The notes: generated by a model not told the origin, from the sequence alone. A DNA stretch of 64,000 nucleotides from Ischnura elegans (GCF_921293095.1 NC_060252.1:78698866-78762865), one strand, 5' to 3'; positions 10,885 to 23,661 are shown, counted from the first letter of the stretch. Program-made: numbers and translations.

Positions 10885-13800
10885 AACAGATTCTTCAGGC
10901 CGTTATTCGCCGAAAATACAAGGGTTATCGCAGTTCGGACTCCAGTGGGCAGTGAATGCGCCACCTCTTCCTTCGCATGTATCCATTCGCTCCAAAAACC
11001 GGTTTCACCCCTCCAATCCTTCCACAAACCTTCCTCATACAGACTAGCATCAAGTAATTCTCATTTCAAACTTTTTCCTTAAGAATTTAGATCCTCACTG
11101 ATTGATTATAACACGGGATGTAAGAACGTAATGGAGACTTGAGGAGGGTTGGCTTTCCCCTTGCTGAAGGAAACAAACCTTGCTGATTTGCCCTGATAAA
11201 GAGTTAATTCCGGAAGTACCCATTGTGTTAAATCTGCATTAAATTTACATCTCGTCATTAATAAGAGAGCGGTTTGCGAAAGCCAAGTGAGAAGAAGAAT
11301 TACATGGAATGGACACTTTATATGTGGTTATTATCTAGTTATTGGCCCAATCACCGAAAAATTAATGCACTTATTATAGGTGAATTATCTTCTAAAATAA
11401 ATTATACCATTTAGCTTAAATATGACTACTTTTTGTTCGAAAAGTCAGCTAATTTACGCAATAGATTGCCAAGGCGAAATAATGACTTTTAATTCAAAAT
11501 AATACGCCATGAATCGAATTAAAAGAGTAAATTTGTTGAAATACTAAATTATAATTAGCTAAAATACTATACATAATTCACAAATATTTGTCAGCCAATA
11601 GTAATATCAGCTTTGGTTGGTTCTTTACTAATCATTTATCTTCATCTAATGAAATTCGTTCTCACTCATAATGAAATGTACAAACTATGAAATTCTACAT
11701 AAATTTAATACTGTACAACCATGTCGAAACCTAGGTCGAACAGAATTAAATTAAAGCGGAATTATAATTAAAAAAAAAATACATTATGTTGATTCGGAAT
11801 GGGTCACGTTCGAGACAACGAATCGCTCTCACCCTATAAGATTAACAAATGGCGAACGAGACATCTTTTGTCAATAGCTGTTCAAAACAATCCTGACTTT
11901 ATTTCTTAGAATATGTAATTGTTTTATTCGCCTCAAGAGATCATTAAGAGCCGAAGTGGCGCGCCGGCAGCGCGACGTAACGGGCAGAAAGTAGAGCGGC
12001 GGAAAGTAATCGAAGGTATGTGTGCTAATTCTGTGATTCATTACACTGATCGCAGGCTGAACCTCAAGTTTTAGCTCTTGTTCGAATGATCGGAGGAGAT
12101 TCGGTGTTTGGTGAATTCATTTTTCATATTGGTGTTTCAAAAAAAAACACGGGTATATTAATGAGCGAAGATATTACCTCCTCATTCATAAAAAATGAAA
12201 ATATGTAAAAAATAATCAAATCATTGGAGATAAAGTTGAGAAAAAGTCAATGGACGTAGAATGAATTGAAGATAGATAGCCAACAACCATGAAAACCTTG
12301 CATAATTTTACATGAATAGTTTTTCGATTTTTATTTTCCCTTCAAGCCTCGAAAAAAAGGCTGATGAACCTGCTGTCAACAAATCACGGTACGGTGTCCC
12401 CTTTTCAAATGTAAGGTGCTAATTCACCATTTTTTGACTGAATGCAGTAGAGTTAGAAAAATGAAGAGACTAATATTTTTCCTTTTTCCATCGATCGCCG
12501 TCTTATCAAGCTGTTCGTGGCGAAAAATTAACAGAGATGACACTTTCGGAGTTGATTTGATGGCGTCACGAGCTCAAGCTGAGCGGGTCGCGGCACCGCG
12601 CATTAGCCGTGAGTAGTTCGTTGCTGTTTACACTTTTGCTAACGATTTCTTCTCCAAGGAAAGGTTCTCCCTGAGCGAAGTGAATGAACCAGAACCCCAA
12701 CGACGTCACCAACTCATGAAAAGCGGGTGGCAACTTTCGCACTTTCTTACGTGAGGATGGCTGAATGAGGAAAACTTTTTTTCAATACGATTACTTAAAA
12801 TAAACTGCGATTTCGCCAGTCAGCGATTTTAGTCGACGACCCTATTCTTGACGGCTTACATGAATAAATTTGAGAATCACAAATATCACTATACTATAAA
12901 GCCCACTTTCGACCACTGACTGACCTATTCATACAAATGTATCGGGTGAATGAGACGAGATACGACAAAAGTCATAAAATCAAAACACTACATTTTCTAT
13001 CTATTACAGTGTTGTCAATTGCCTCCATACCGCTACTTTTTGTAGTCGCTTGGGGGTAAACAAAATCGATGGTAGGTAATGAGAAATTTGAACATCGTGG
13101 ACAGTCAGAGAGCGTGGGAGTCAAGAACTATTTGGTATTTTAAGAATTCAATTTAAGTAGGTTAGATATCACCGAAAATACGACCTTCAGGATCAAACGG
13201 CAGACAAAAATTGTAACAACTGGCAGATTGGCCAGAAAAGACCGCAGGACGTGAACCGAATAGTGCAAAATTCAAATCAAATATTAAAAGCCACAGGCAA
13301 GGAATTTACTGTAATATACTTTAATAACAGTTCCGCTCAACATATACCACTATGCCATTCCGCCCGCAACTCACCACTGAAACGGAGCTTTAAGAAGCCG
13401 GCGAGAGTAATCAAAAACCCCTTCCTACTCCCCCATTCCTCACCACCATTACTCCCCACGCAGACAGCGCATCTAATCCAATTTCATCCGGCGAAGCTCT
13501 CTGCGACTGCTCCGGGTTGCGAGGCCTTCTTCACACTTCACGACGCTCGCTGCCTATGTGTTCGCTTGGCGCTGCTCGGGTCGGCCGCACAAGGTCGCAT
13601 GCACGAGAGACGACGCGAATTTCGACGGAAGGAATCTAAAAAATAAAAGACAATCGCACGCCGACCTTGCCCGAGAAGCACCCGACGCGCTTCGATTGGC
13701 CATTTCCGCTGCGGATAACTGGAACGGCTAGCACCGATTATCCATGGGGTGATTCAGGACACAAATGAGTTTTCCACAACTAACAAGGAGATACGTACTC

Positions 13801-14107
13801 CTTGGAACTGTCTATAAGCTTCGAATCGGTGAAATATGAAGCCGTCACCGATGGCCCAACAACGAATACTAATAGGCTGGGACCTTTCTTATTGATCGCC
13901 TCCCTCAAAAAATTTTCCCTGGAACTTGAACCCCTAAAGAATTTACCCTCCTTAAGAGCATGCTAAAGTGCTTAACTGTCCCCTACCTCTCCAAATGATG
14001 ATAATCCTTCATACATTAACCATTTGGTCCCTTCCCTACCACTGCAAAATTTTCCTAGAGAACAAGTTAGCTGACTCAAATGGAAATTATGCAAACCTCA
14101 TGCAGCT
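10885..14107. other. Intergenic DNA; CpG-rich patch at 13480-13740 and an orphan signal-like frame near 12462
   Basis: Mostly AT-rich and unassigned. Two spots stand out. At 12462 an ATG opens a frame beginning MKRLIFFLFPSIAVLSS, which looks like a signal sequence, and runs to a possible splice donor (CC/GTGAGT) at about 12611. At 13480-13740 there is a CpG-rich patch with an inverted CCAAT word (GATTGGCC). Neither could be tied to a gene model. Confidence 0.3.
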
Positions 14108-14460
14108 AGCCAGTGGCGTATATAAATCAAGCGGGGGTGGGGGGACTCCATTATATTCGCCCCTTAGGGGATTAAAGTTGGCAGCTAAGCATTGGTTTGA
14201 CCCCAATGCAGAGCGTAACCTCAGTAACGAGAGGCGATCGTGCTGGTTAAGAGACTTTAGGAATGTTGGTCACATCAGTTATGCCATTTCGGTCCATTAG
14301 GTTTACCGTATCTGTATATCGCGCAAACCTTGCTTAGCAATAACTAAGCTAAGCTGGCGTATATAGATCAAGCGGGGAGGGAATGCATTATATTCGCCCC
14401 TTAGGGGATTAAAGTTGGTTTGACCCCAATGCAGATCCTAACCTAAGTTACGAGACAGCA
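14108..14460 (+). repeat. Dispersed repeat, copies 2 and 3 in tandem
   Basis: Copy 2 (14108-14345) contains CAGTGGCGTATATAAATC, CTCCATTATATTCGCCCC, TTAGGGGATTAAAGTTGG, TTTGACCCCAATGCAGA and AACGAGAGGCGATCG. Copy 3 (14350-14460) repeats the first two thirds of this. The 3' half matches 4616-4805. An inverted relative lies at 37340-37475. Confidence 0.6.
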
Positions 14461-15365
14461 GAGATTTTTGTATTTTTTAATAAAAACTGCTAGATTACTG
14501 ACCAAGTATTCGGGCTTAGTTTTAAAATTCTGTTGATTCGTTCTTACTTAAGGGGTTGCGCATGAATTGTCACACTAGTCGTTCCGTACACCAGTCCGTA
14601 ATCTGCGAAAAAATCGCTAATACCTTCATAAATCTCATTTTTATTACGTGTTAGGGCTTACATTTTTGCGTTGACCAAAAATAATTCATTTATTTGTCAC
14701 TTTGAGGGAAGTTTAAATCATTATACCTTATTTGTTCAGCATAAATATTTTTATTGAGCGGTCCAAGGGGCACAACAGTATAAAACTCAGTTTTGGAAAC
14801 AGTTATTCAATGAAAACAGGCATTATCATTGGAGTAATTCACCACTTTACTCCCATATTACTGGTAAAGTCATTGGATAATACAAATTTGGTTTACTATT
14901 GCCGAGTATGATAAGCAAAATTGCACAGTAAGGATTATTGATGGACAGTAGTGAAAGGCAGCAGGTCGATGTAAGGTTAGGTTGACCCATTTTAAACAAC
15001 TGCATCTCATGATATTGTATACTTGAAGATATACGAGCAATAATATATGTAACTCAGAGACACTGAATGCCGGGGTCGTGTCCTCTCCCATTATTCATTA
15101 CTCAAATACAGTCCAAGATAAGTTCTTAATTTTTTTTATTTTACATCATTTCGGGGGGTGGGAAGCGGACCCCTTGCCGTCTTTAATATACTCCTACATC
15201 AAACTATGATGATCCTACACAATTTCCCCTCAACGCCGTTTACTTCCGAATCCATATCGAAATAAATATTTCCAGTTCTGGTCAAAATATACAGGTAATC
15301 ATTTACTTCTCAAAGACCCAATCCTCCAGGTCCATGAGCCTCATATTTCAGCCTTTGGTTGGTGT
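14461..15365. other. Intergenic DNA, nothing recognised
   Basis: AT-rich sequence with no assignable frame or repeat. Confidence 0.4.
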
Positions 15366-15379
15366 CCTGGACCTACATG

Positions 15380-15686
15380 GTATGGTATGGTATTTGGAGG
15401 AGGCGACCGACAGCTGAGGTCATTCGCGCCATGAGGGAAGGGTGTGAAAGGAAGGGTGGAGAGAAACCCGGCGTCGGCGTTAGTCTGCTCTTAACGAAAG
15501 GCGCCAAGGGGACCACGGCTTAACGTCCCATCCGACGGACGGAGTATTGCGCTTGAAATGTCCTCCACACATCATTCAAGGAGGGATCGGCCAGTTTCTG
15601 AAAATTCTCTGCCTCTGCCGGGATTTGAAGCCGAGCCCGCCGGGATGGGAAGCCACCCTTCTAGCCACCACACCAACCCGATCCCC
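15380..15686 (-). mobile_element. tRNA-derived SINE, 307 bp, with 14-bp target duplication
   Basis: On the minus strand the element begins with a tRNA-like head: an A-box-like region (GTGTGGTGGCTAGAAGG) and a B-box-like word (GCTTCAAATCC). It ends in repeats of TACCA-type units (GGTATGGTATGGTATT on the plus strand). A perfect 14-bp duplication CCTGGACCTACATG lies at 15366-15379 and 15687-15700, diagnostic of LINE-driven retroposition. A second copy on the plus strand is at 39719-41440, interrupted by a transposon, where the B box is a perfect GGTTCAAATCC. Confidence 0.85.
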
Positions 15687-15899
15687 CCTGGACCTACATG
15701 TCCACTGAGCACCTTGCGTGGAGGCGTCCGGATTCAATTGTGCTTCACGCCGGCGGGTAAGCCGATAATCTCTCTAATCGCAAAATTAAACTTTTCTCGG
15801 GATTACACGCGGGTAAGATTTTCTAGGAGCGCCGCTTATATCTTTAATTGCGTTAACCACGCAGAAATTCGAGCATATTAACACTACTGAACACATACG

Positions 15900-16160
15900 C
15901 GTCCGTTATCTCACATGGTGGGTGAGGAGAGGACACTTCTCCAAGAGAGAAAAGCGAGTGCTAAGCGGGGAGGGGATGTCAAAATCCGTGTTAGATGGAA
16001 GAATGTTAGGTAAACGAGGGAGGGGAAGGAAGAGAATAGGATTTATAGATGCACTGACCGGAAGTAGGCCTTAGTTTGAATTGAAGAGGGATTTCCAATT
16101 TTGGGGAGGAGAGATCCCGAGGTAATTTGGAAAATTCTCCATGAAAACCTAACTTAATCC
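15900..16160 (+). pseudogene. Non-LTR retrotransposon remnant: polyprotein C-terminus
   Basis: Across shifting frames one can read HMVGEERTLLQ, then DGRMLGKRGRGRKRIGFI and later FELKR, which parallels the minus-strand remnant at 38815-39150 (MVGEERQLLDAI, GKRGRGRKRIGIL, KLKRE). Frame breaks show it is dead. Confidence 0.55.
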
Positions 16161-17461
16161 AGAGAATAATAATCGCACCGTTTCGACGGAATGTTGCTGT
16201 ATCCCTGAGCCATGCCTCGAACATGATTCATTGAAACTTTTCAGATTAAGACACTTAAGCTTTTCTTTATGTTCCTCATTTCGCTATAGAAGGTGCTGCC
16301 CCCCCTTATATTCGCCTTGATTCCTATGAAGAGAGGTAACTGTAAGAAGAAAATATTCGTAATGACAGCACTCGTAATGAGATTTAGATTTACCGTAGCA
16401 TCTGGAGATATTTTCTCGTGTAATACGTAGAGCTGCGGGCAACGCTGGGGTAAAAGGTTATCAAAACGGCATCATTACGAGAGCGAAAGGTCGTCGAAAA
16501 TTTCATTTAATCCAGCGTCGCTGGAATCTTTACCTAGCCAAACTAATGTTCAACATAATGAAATGTAAAAAAAAACTTTTTATTTCCACAAAAAATTAAT
16601 GCTGTAAGACCTAGGTTTCGACGTGGTACGCATGTGATCTGGTACATTTTCATCGAAGACCGAGAATAAATAGTCACACACAAATTCATTTAAAAAATAA
16701 AACGTTTTAAGGGGTAGAGAAGGGGAATCCAACCACACCTCAGACCGTCACGTTTTTTGGATAAATAAATTAATTTGTGAGTGATTATTTATTCTCTGTC
16801 TTCGATCCAAATGTACCAGATGATGACGTGCCACGTCAAAATCTAGTATTAAATTTACGTGGAATTACAAAGTTTTTTTTTTAATTTTATTGTGTTAAGT
16901 CGATTCCACGAAGTCATACTCGAGACAACGAACAAATACTCGACACTTACCTCGGGATGACATGATGCCATCTGAGTATGGGGACAAGTATTCAAAGAAA
17001 TAAGTTTCTCATCTATATTTTTAAAAGAGGATGTCTGTTTGTCTGTCCGCTATGAATTGCCGTACGGCTTCACAGATTGTAAATAAAATAGTAGGTAGGA
17101 GAATCTCATGCTCACTAAGCCTGTAGTGCTACTTCTGGTTGTGTCCGACGCGTCCTTTGCTTCATTTTCTCATAACAGTTTGTTACGTCACACAACTTCT
17201 GTGGTGGGGCATCCTGCGAGGTAGGCACAACTCTAGACGAGCCCAAAGGGAAAACATAAGTCAAAGGATTCCACACTCAACTATTAATCATCTTAGTGCA
17301 AACCTTATACCTGCGGTATGCGTTCAAGCGACGTTTTTGGTCTACGCATGTACGGACAATACGATCAAGGTTGTGGAGCGGGATATACGATAATTCTGTG
17401 CGCGATATACGGAAATCATTTTATCTCTGGCATGATCTTAGGTTTTCCCGGCGTATCAGGT
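16161..17461. other. Intergenic DNA; possible Helitron-type fragment near 17010
   Basis: The words TCTATATTTTTAAAAGAGG and TGTCTGTTTGTCTGTCC near 17012-17050 resemble the 5' ends of insect Helitron-type repeats. No matching 3' end was found. The rest is unassigned. Confidence 0.3.
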
Positions 17462-17672
17462 GCAGAGAAGTTTCTCGGGTTTTCCACCGGTTGATTTCGT
17501 CCATGTCTCCCGACGTTTCGAGCAGCGACTTGCTGATCATCCTCAGGGGATCTTCCGAAACCTTCCGGAAAGAATTCGGAAGATCCCTTGAGGTTGATTA
17601 GCAAGTCTCTGCTCGAAACGTCGGGAGACATGGAGAACATCAACCGGTGGAAAACCCGGGAAACTTTTCTGC
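17462..17672. mobile_element. Foldback element with two opposed hammerhead-like cores
   Basis: Two arms of about 100 bp are nearly perfect reverse complements around 17563-17567. The left arm carries a minus-strand core (17516-17546: CTGAGGA, stem, GAAA, then CGTC). The right arm carries a plus-strand core (17588-17618) whose first block has decayed to TTGAGGT while GAAACGTCGGGAGAC is intact. The outermost words GTTTTCCACCGGTTGAT and their inverse are conserved. No target duplication was identified. Confidence 0.7.
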
Positions 17673-18025
17673 ATTTTTTTCTCTTGTTTGCTGTTATATA
17701 TGTATACTATCATCAAACCTTTGTTCCTATCACAAAAAAATCCTGCCAAGTGACCATGAATTCAAAGTTCTAGGTTCCCCATTTCTATAGGTACTATCCT
17801 TCCCGAACCACACCGGGTTGCCTGCTAATATTTCATAGAGCTCAATAGGTTTTTCTAGTTTGTAATCAACGCTTTCAAAGGAGCTTAGTCACAAAAAAAC
17901 CGTCGCCAATCACACGGAAAGTTGGAACAGGTTGGAATGGTCAGTAGAGGGTGAAGGTCGTCCTCGCCCGTTCCGATGCACCTGGCCACCAGAGAACTCG
18001 GCCTTACCAGAAATTCGAAATCACA

Positions 18026-18125
18026 AGTATCTAAACAGGAAATGGAGACTGAATCTAAGACGTAATAATAAATGGTAAAAAAAATCTCTGCCTAGATGGG
18101 AGCACCCCTAAACTCGCGACGGTAC
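18026..18125. repeat. Local duplication, 5' part of copy 1
   Basis: ACAGGAAATGGAGACTGAAT, CTAAGACGTAATAATAAATG and ACCCCTAAACTC are shared with 20040-20140. The continuation of copy 1 resumes after a ~1-kb block containing MITE A at about 19130-19336; copy 2 is continuous to 20315. Confidence 0.65.
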
Positions 18126-18458
18126 CGACAAGCTGCTAATGAAACGAAAGCAAAATGCAAACCTAACTAGTCGCAAGACTTTTGTTAGAAAATCAATCTG
18201 AGGTCTTCCACACTTTGTTAGCTCCGAATTCGTGTAAGCGAGCGTTTCGAATTGGTAACGCTACCTTCTCGGGGATGTCAAGTAAACAGAACCACGAACA
18301 CAGGAACAAGAAAGAATATAGCGAAGCAGACAAACTGCATACGACTCAGTAAGACATTGATTTTAGAAAAGGAAATTTGAGCTTTCATGCTAAAAAAGTG
18401 GCGCGGATATAAAATAGCATCCGAACACGCAGTGGATAGTTACCTCATTATCGTTGGA

Positions 18459-19112
18459 ATAGGGTAGTTTCCTTCATCAAAGAAAACGAAAGGCATTGAT
18501 TGCGATTCGTTACCCACCATTAGTGCATTCATAATACACAAATTATTTGGTTTTTGAAATACCGGTTTAGACGAATGGCAAGGGTCAAATTTTATCCTCA
18601 TTTGAAAAAGGCCAGATTGGCGCCCATGCGATTCCACTCCACGTGACGTCACAGAGACCTAGTTTCTACACGAGAGGATAGGAGTTACACATCGTCTGAG
18701 GTTACCAATGCATGCATGAGGCACAGAGCTCAGGGAAACATGTCTTAATAATCGACCTATTAAAACTGGCTAAGGTCGGAAAGTTTTCTTCGTTTGATAA
18801 GGTATTAATAAACCTTTTTTAAGCCAAGCGCTACCGGCCAGCAAGGTACTCAGCTACCCTCCTATCAGCGCTCAGAGCCTCGATCAAGGTCACCTCACAA
18901 GGCGGGAGGGGGAACCAGAAATGCGTCGCACGGACTTTTCCCATCATTCCTACTTACGCGTCTCGTTTTCGCGCGCTTGAAATTTTTCATTTTTCCTTTA
19001 ATCACGAAAAATAGATATAGTCATTAAAAAATCTAAAAGCGTGAAATACGTACTCCAGGAGTAATAATCTTTCGATTTAGGCAATAAAAAAATAATAGGA
19101 AACCACCCTATT
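18459..19112 (-). mobile_element. ~660-bp MITE family A, copy 2 (inverted)
   Basis: Begins ATAGGGTAGTTTCCTTCATC and ends AGGAAACCACCCTATT. It is the reverse complement of the copies at 8530, 31875 and 36424, with the same GC-rich core and the CATGCATGCAT word. It lies within the first copy of a local duplication. Confidence 0.78.
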
Positions 19113-19336
19113 AGCAAGGTAATCTCCCTGACATTGGGTTCGCGTCAATCAGTGAAATTCCATGATATTAAGAAAGATTCAACTTCTTAAAATATCACGG
19201 ATTGTTATTTCCGACTGAGCTATAATCAATTTATAGAGGATCTTTACATATTATTAGAAGTATTAAGTGCCATAAGAGTCATAATTAGCCATTTAAAATT
19301 TACTTAATTGTAAGCGGAAGTACTTTCACTGTCTTA

Positions 19337-19571
19337 AGGCCTGTTTACGCGGTACATTAACACGTACGGGTTAATGTCTAAATGTATGAACACGAGAATG
19401 AACGCCAAAATGCACCGTGTAACCACCTAACTTATGCGAATGCATGCACAGAAAATAGAACCTGTTCTAATTTGGTTAATGCATTCGTGCATGTTCCGTT
19501 CCGGTCCACAAAAATCATTCACGCAAACAGACATTAACTCGTACGTGTTAATGCACCGCGTAAACAGGCCT
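19337..19571. mobile_element. PIF/Harbinger-like MITE, 235 bp, TTA target duplication
   Basis: Inverted termini of about 40 bp start AGGCCTGTTTACGCGG, continuing with CATTAACACGTACG. TTA lies directly outside each end (19334-19336 and 19572-19574). The related segment at 20040-20315 keeps the uninterrupted target (GTCTTAGAGCAT at 20307), confirming a 3-bp TTA duplication. TTA duplication plus GGCCTGTTTA-type termini are typical of PIF/Harbinger MITEs. An inverted interior copy is at 30757-30900. Confidence 0.8.
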
Positions 19572-20039
19572 TTAAAGCATTGCGTAGTAGGGAAATTAAC
19601 TATAAAAGAAAATTTCATGTCAGCACGGTTAAGTTATGCATATATTACTCCACAGATGTACTAACGCTTAAAAGTGTTTTGAAATAATAATTTTAAGCGA
19701 ATTTTCACGAAAATATTCCCCTCTAAGAACGATATCATAGCTAATGTTAATTCTCATGATGATTCAGCCGTTTACAATAAAATTGAAGAGAATGGAAAGG
19801 TTAACTTCCTTGTCTTTCTTCAGATTTTGGACCACTCATACACTTGCAGCCATGTAGCATCGTAGGTACTCACGAATTAGTGAGGAGAGAAGCTTAGTGA
19901 CAGACTCGGAGAAACCTTGCCGAAAAGAGTCGAGTGATATGTTCTCATAGATAAATTTGGAATTCATGAAAAGTTTCTTATAATGTAAAAATTAAAGTTA
20001 ATAATGGGTTCACCATGCACAACAGAAAATCGAAAGCGT

Positions 20040-20315
20040 AAGTATCAAAACAGGAAATGGAGACTGAATCTAAGACGTAATAATAAATGGTCAAAAATAA
20101 GCTGTACCGGGATGGGAGTACCCCTAAACTCAACATGATATTAAGAGCAATTCACCTCGGTGACATTTCACGGATTGTTACAGATTTCTGACCTAAGAAA
20201 GTTTCGATTGAGCTACAATCGATTTATCGAGGGCCTTTAAGTACTGCCAGGATTATTACGACTATTAGCAATCATTAAAAAAATACTTAGCGAAATTATT
20301 TTCATTGTCTTAGAG
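20040..20315. repeat. Local duplication, copy 2 (holds the empty MITE site)
   Basis: Matches 18026-18125 followed directly by sequence like 19130-19336: TCACGGATTGTTA, GAGCTA(C/T)AATC, TTATNGAGG, ATTGTCTTA. It lacks the block containing MITE A and the PIF-like MITE, so it serves as a reference for the unoccupied sequence. Confidence 0.65.
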
Positions 20316-20820
20316 CATCAAAGGAATATGGATATTCACTGCAGACAAAATAATAGGTACCAAAGGGTTTGACGGCCTTGCCTCTAGCAAAAACAGCCAT
20401 TTTCCGTATAGATGTGTTTCGATGGATATAAATCTATGCACAAAATTCCAAAAAGTAATTTCAAAGGAGTGACGTAAATAATACATTTTAACCCTTCAAA
20501 TACGTCACCGAGCGCATCCAAAAGTTTCAGGAACTATGGTGATTGTTTTTCGGGTTCATTCCGCGTTGACTCATATTTTGTCCTCACCAATTAGCTCACC
20601 GCGGAAGCCTCCGTAATAATTTCAGGAACTCTACCTGTGTTGAAGCATAATTTACTAATACGAGCAAATGTTTAGACACTGGAGTTGTATAGCAAAATTA
20701 AAAAAAAAACTACCAATTAAATAGCTTGCATAGGATATTACGTCCAGTCAAATAATTCTTGATGACATTTTTGGAACAAGGGAAGAGACAAAAGAGCTAC
20801 TCGCTTCGACCACTCATGAG

Positions 20821-21427
20821 CAGGGGTGGCAATCAAAACTAAACGAAAGTCAAAACCAGTAAAATTTCAATAGTTGCGTTCCCAGGCGCGAAATGTAGAA
20901 ACAAAACGACATGGATTTAAAACCGTGGAGCTTAACTCAGGGTCCAAACGAAATCGGAGTCAAAACTACTTCGGGTCGAAACAAAAGTTAAACTCTGGGA
21001 CGAAACGAAACGCAAATAATGTTTCGCACCGGAGGGACCACGTGCTTCACCTTTACAGCCAACAGCTAAAAGATGCATGGGGGTACTCATATCTTTACCA
21101 CTAACAGGAGAACGGTGAAAGAAAACTGGTCATTCGATTTTTAAGCTCAATGTTTTAACACCTTTACACTTATGTCAAACATAATGGGTCGAAACTATTC
21201 TCTCTTATCCCTCTCCACTCAACTTTTGGGATCGAAACTTAACTATGAGCAGCGGAGTTTCGATTAATTTAGTTTCATTCCCGGGAGTAAAGTTTCTTCC
21301 CGGGTCGAAACTAAACTCCTTGGTGATTTTAATTTCGTGCAGGAACGAAACTAAACCTAGGCCTCGTATTTTCGTTTCCTTCTGGGCCGAAACAAACATT
21401 TTCGTTTCGTTTCACTTGCCATCCCTG
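20821..21427. mobile_element. Non-autonomous hAT element, 607 bp
   Basis: Inverted ends CAGGGGTGGCAA and CAGGGATGGCAA (read inward from each side). The flanks CTCATGAG (20813-20820) and CTCGTGAG (21428-21435) are an 8-bp target duplication with one change. The interior is built of repeated GAAAC(T/G)AAAC words that continue the terminal repeats inward. Confidence 0.82.
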
Positions 21428-21435
21428 CTCGTGAG

Positions 21436-22250
21436 AGGTTTACTGCAGGAAATTTCCCTCTAATAGGGAAATAAATAGTAAAGGCGTCCCATTACAAAGG
21501 AAATTTTAAGCTCGATGACATCATACACGTTACAAATGATGGAAGGCTCGCAGTCCAGTAAATCAGGCCACACCATTAGAGAAGGAAAATGTAAAGGAGG
21601 AAATCCTGTTGAAAGATAGCTGACTCACACTGCTTCGGCTAGAACGACCGAAGTCACTAATCTTCATTAAAAATAATTGACCTCTCATCATGAAAACGAT
21701 ATATTAAACACTGATGCAATTTAAGGAATATTTTCACAGCTTTGATCATCGTTGTATCAACGCAGAGGTTACATCAACCCCCAATTTACGATCAAAATTA
21801 CCATTTCTATCACGATTGCGCCATCTTTTCAGTGTCATGAGCTTGCTAGATGCAATTAGGCCCTCCAAGGACTTTACAGTTTCTGATGCGGTATCACCCG
21901 GAGCAAAGTCAACACAGGAGTTTTTCTTTTCCCACAGTTTCATTGATACATATTTGATCATTTTTCCATCTTAAATGGGCTGTATGCGTTCCACTCTTTT
22001 GTTGAAAAGCAGCCACAAGTCAAAAACCTGTAACTGAGACCAATAATTTAAAAATCGATTTCTGCATAACCTAAATGATTAGCTTAGTACCAACCACTAA
22101 AATCATTACCATGGATGGAAAATAATTAGTATTCCCTAAGAAGAATAATTAAACGCAAGAAATTCGCTAATCTATATGCATTATTGAAAAGTCAAATCAT
22201 TCATAGATACATTTTTCGAGATGGTGATCAAATATTCGAGTGAAATATCA
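21436..22250. other. Intergenic DNA, nothing recognised
   Basis: Open frames on both strands at 21714-21974 overlap one another and have no recognisable motifs, so no gene is called. Confidence 0.35.
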
Positions 22251-22254
22251 TTTC

Positions 22255-22335
22255 TGAATTTTATTTCCGACAATAATTTGCTTTAAATGCACTACGCATT
22301 TCACCGATTTATAGCGTCATCAGGTTGGCAGAATT
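22255..22335 (-). mobile_element. Possible half-unit of the hammerhead-bearing family
   Basis: The minus strand reads CTGATGA, a short variable stem region, then GTGAAATGCG, followed by a tail with ATTATTGTCGGAAATAAAA that resembles the tails of other family members. The stem is weak and the GAAA block is altered, so this is tentative. Confidence 0.3.
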
Positions 22336-23661
22336 TGGGTTAATTACAAGTTATTGCTGTCGTTGTAGGATAAATACAGTACATACAATTACATAAATTT
22401 TGATATTCAAAACATTTTTACACTGACAAATTGCATAAGAAATTAATAAAATAAAAAATAAGAAATTAAATTAGAGGAAGATGTCTAGCATCACATTAAC
22501 AGAATTCTTATGCAAATGTTAAGCAAAAAAAGGAAGTCATTGCAAAATCAAATTAGGATAAGTGGTTTGAGAAGCGTCAACGATTTAAAAAAAGTTCGTT
22601 TAACAATTAAGAGAGCAGAAAATTACAATATATTTTTAAAATGGATATCTATTATATATATAAAAGAAAGTCGAAAATCGTGTTAGTTAGAACACTTATA
22701 AATCGAGAACGGCTGCACCGATTTCAATGAGATTTGGTTCTTTGGATTCGTCTCAGGCGGGGTTAATATATAGGCCATTAAAAAAAGGATAATTTCACAA
22801 AAGAAATTCATCTCTTTCCTATGGACATGCTTTTAGGAGTTATAGTAACACAAGAATTGATAAGTCGGTCAAAACTACAAATTAAATAATTTGTTTTGTT
22901 TTTACCACTTTAATAACTGAATTTAGTAACAATATAACATTTTAATTACTAAATATATTCAAAATATTAATTAAATTGAAATTACATTTTTAAAATTTAA
23001 TCCGAGCTGATTGTAAGCCCAGCCGTGGCCCAGCTCGAGTTGACACTTCACTACCGTGTTTGTAAACAAATCTCCAAGCAATTGTTGACAAACGGTAGTG
23101 TCCGTGTTGCTGTCGAGGAATCGAGTAGTTTTAACTCATTTCCTTGGAATGATTGCAAATTAGTTTCAGCGGAAGGTGAGCTCATCAACAAAGAGTTCCA
23201 GAATATGATTGATCACCAAAAGAATCAAATATGGTTGATTTAGCGAGCAAGAACGAAGATGTGGATGACTAAAACGAGGTAAATTCAAATAGTTCGTACT
23301 CTGCATGGATTCGAATCTTTTAAATGTGTGACAAACGAAGACGAAATCACCAACTATCTATCTGAATATTTTAAGTCCTTGGACGTACCTGGCTTACCAA
23401 GGCACGATTTACAGAAAAATGTAGTTTCTGTGCTCATGATCTTTCGAAGCCTAAACCAACCATAACTATCCAACGGAAAGTGTTTGATCATTAAAAAATT
23501 GGTGATGTATGTGATTCACGCAACTTTACTCAAAGGAAAATTCAAAGGTTAGGAAGTCCTCATTCCGTAGATTCCCTGATCTCAACTCATATGCCCTTTT
23601 GAGCTTAAACGTATTCAATTTACAATTCGTGTTGCATGCGTGATATAACGATTAAAAAATC

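Noticed and set aside
21714-21974. Open frames on both strands
   Set aside because: Mutually overlapping, no motif, no supporting context.
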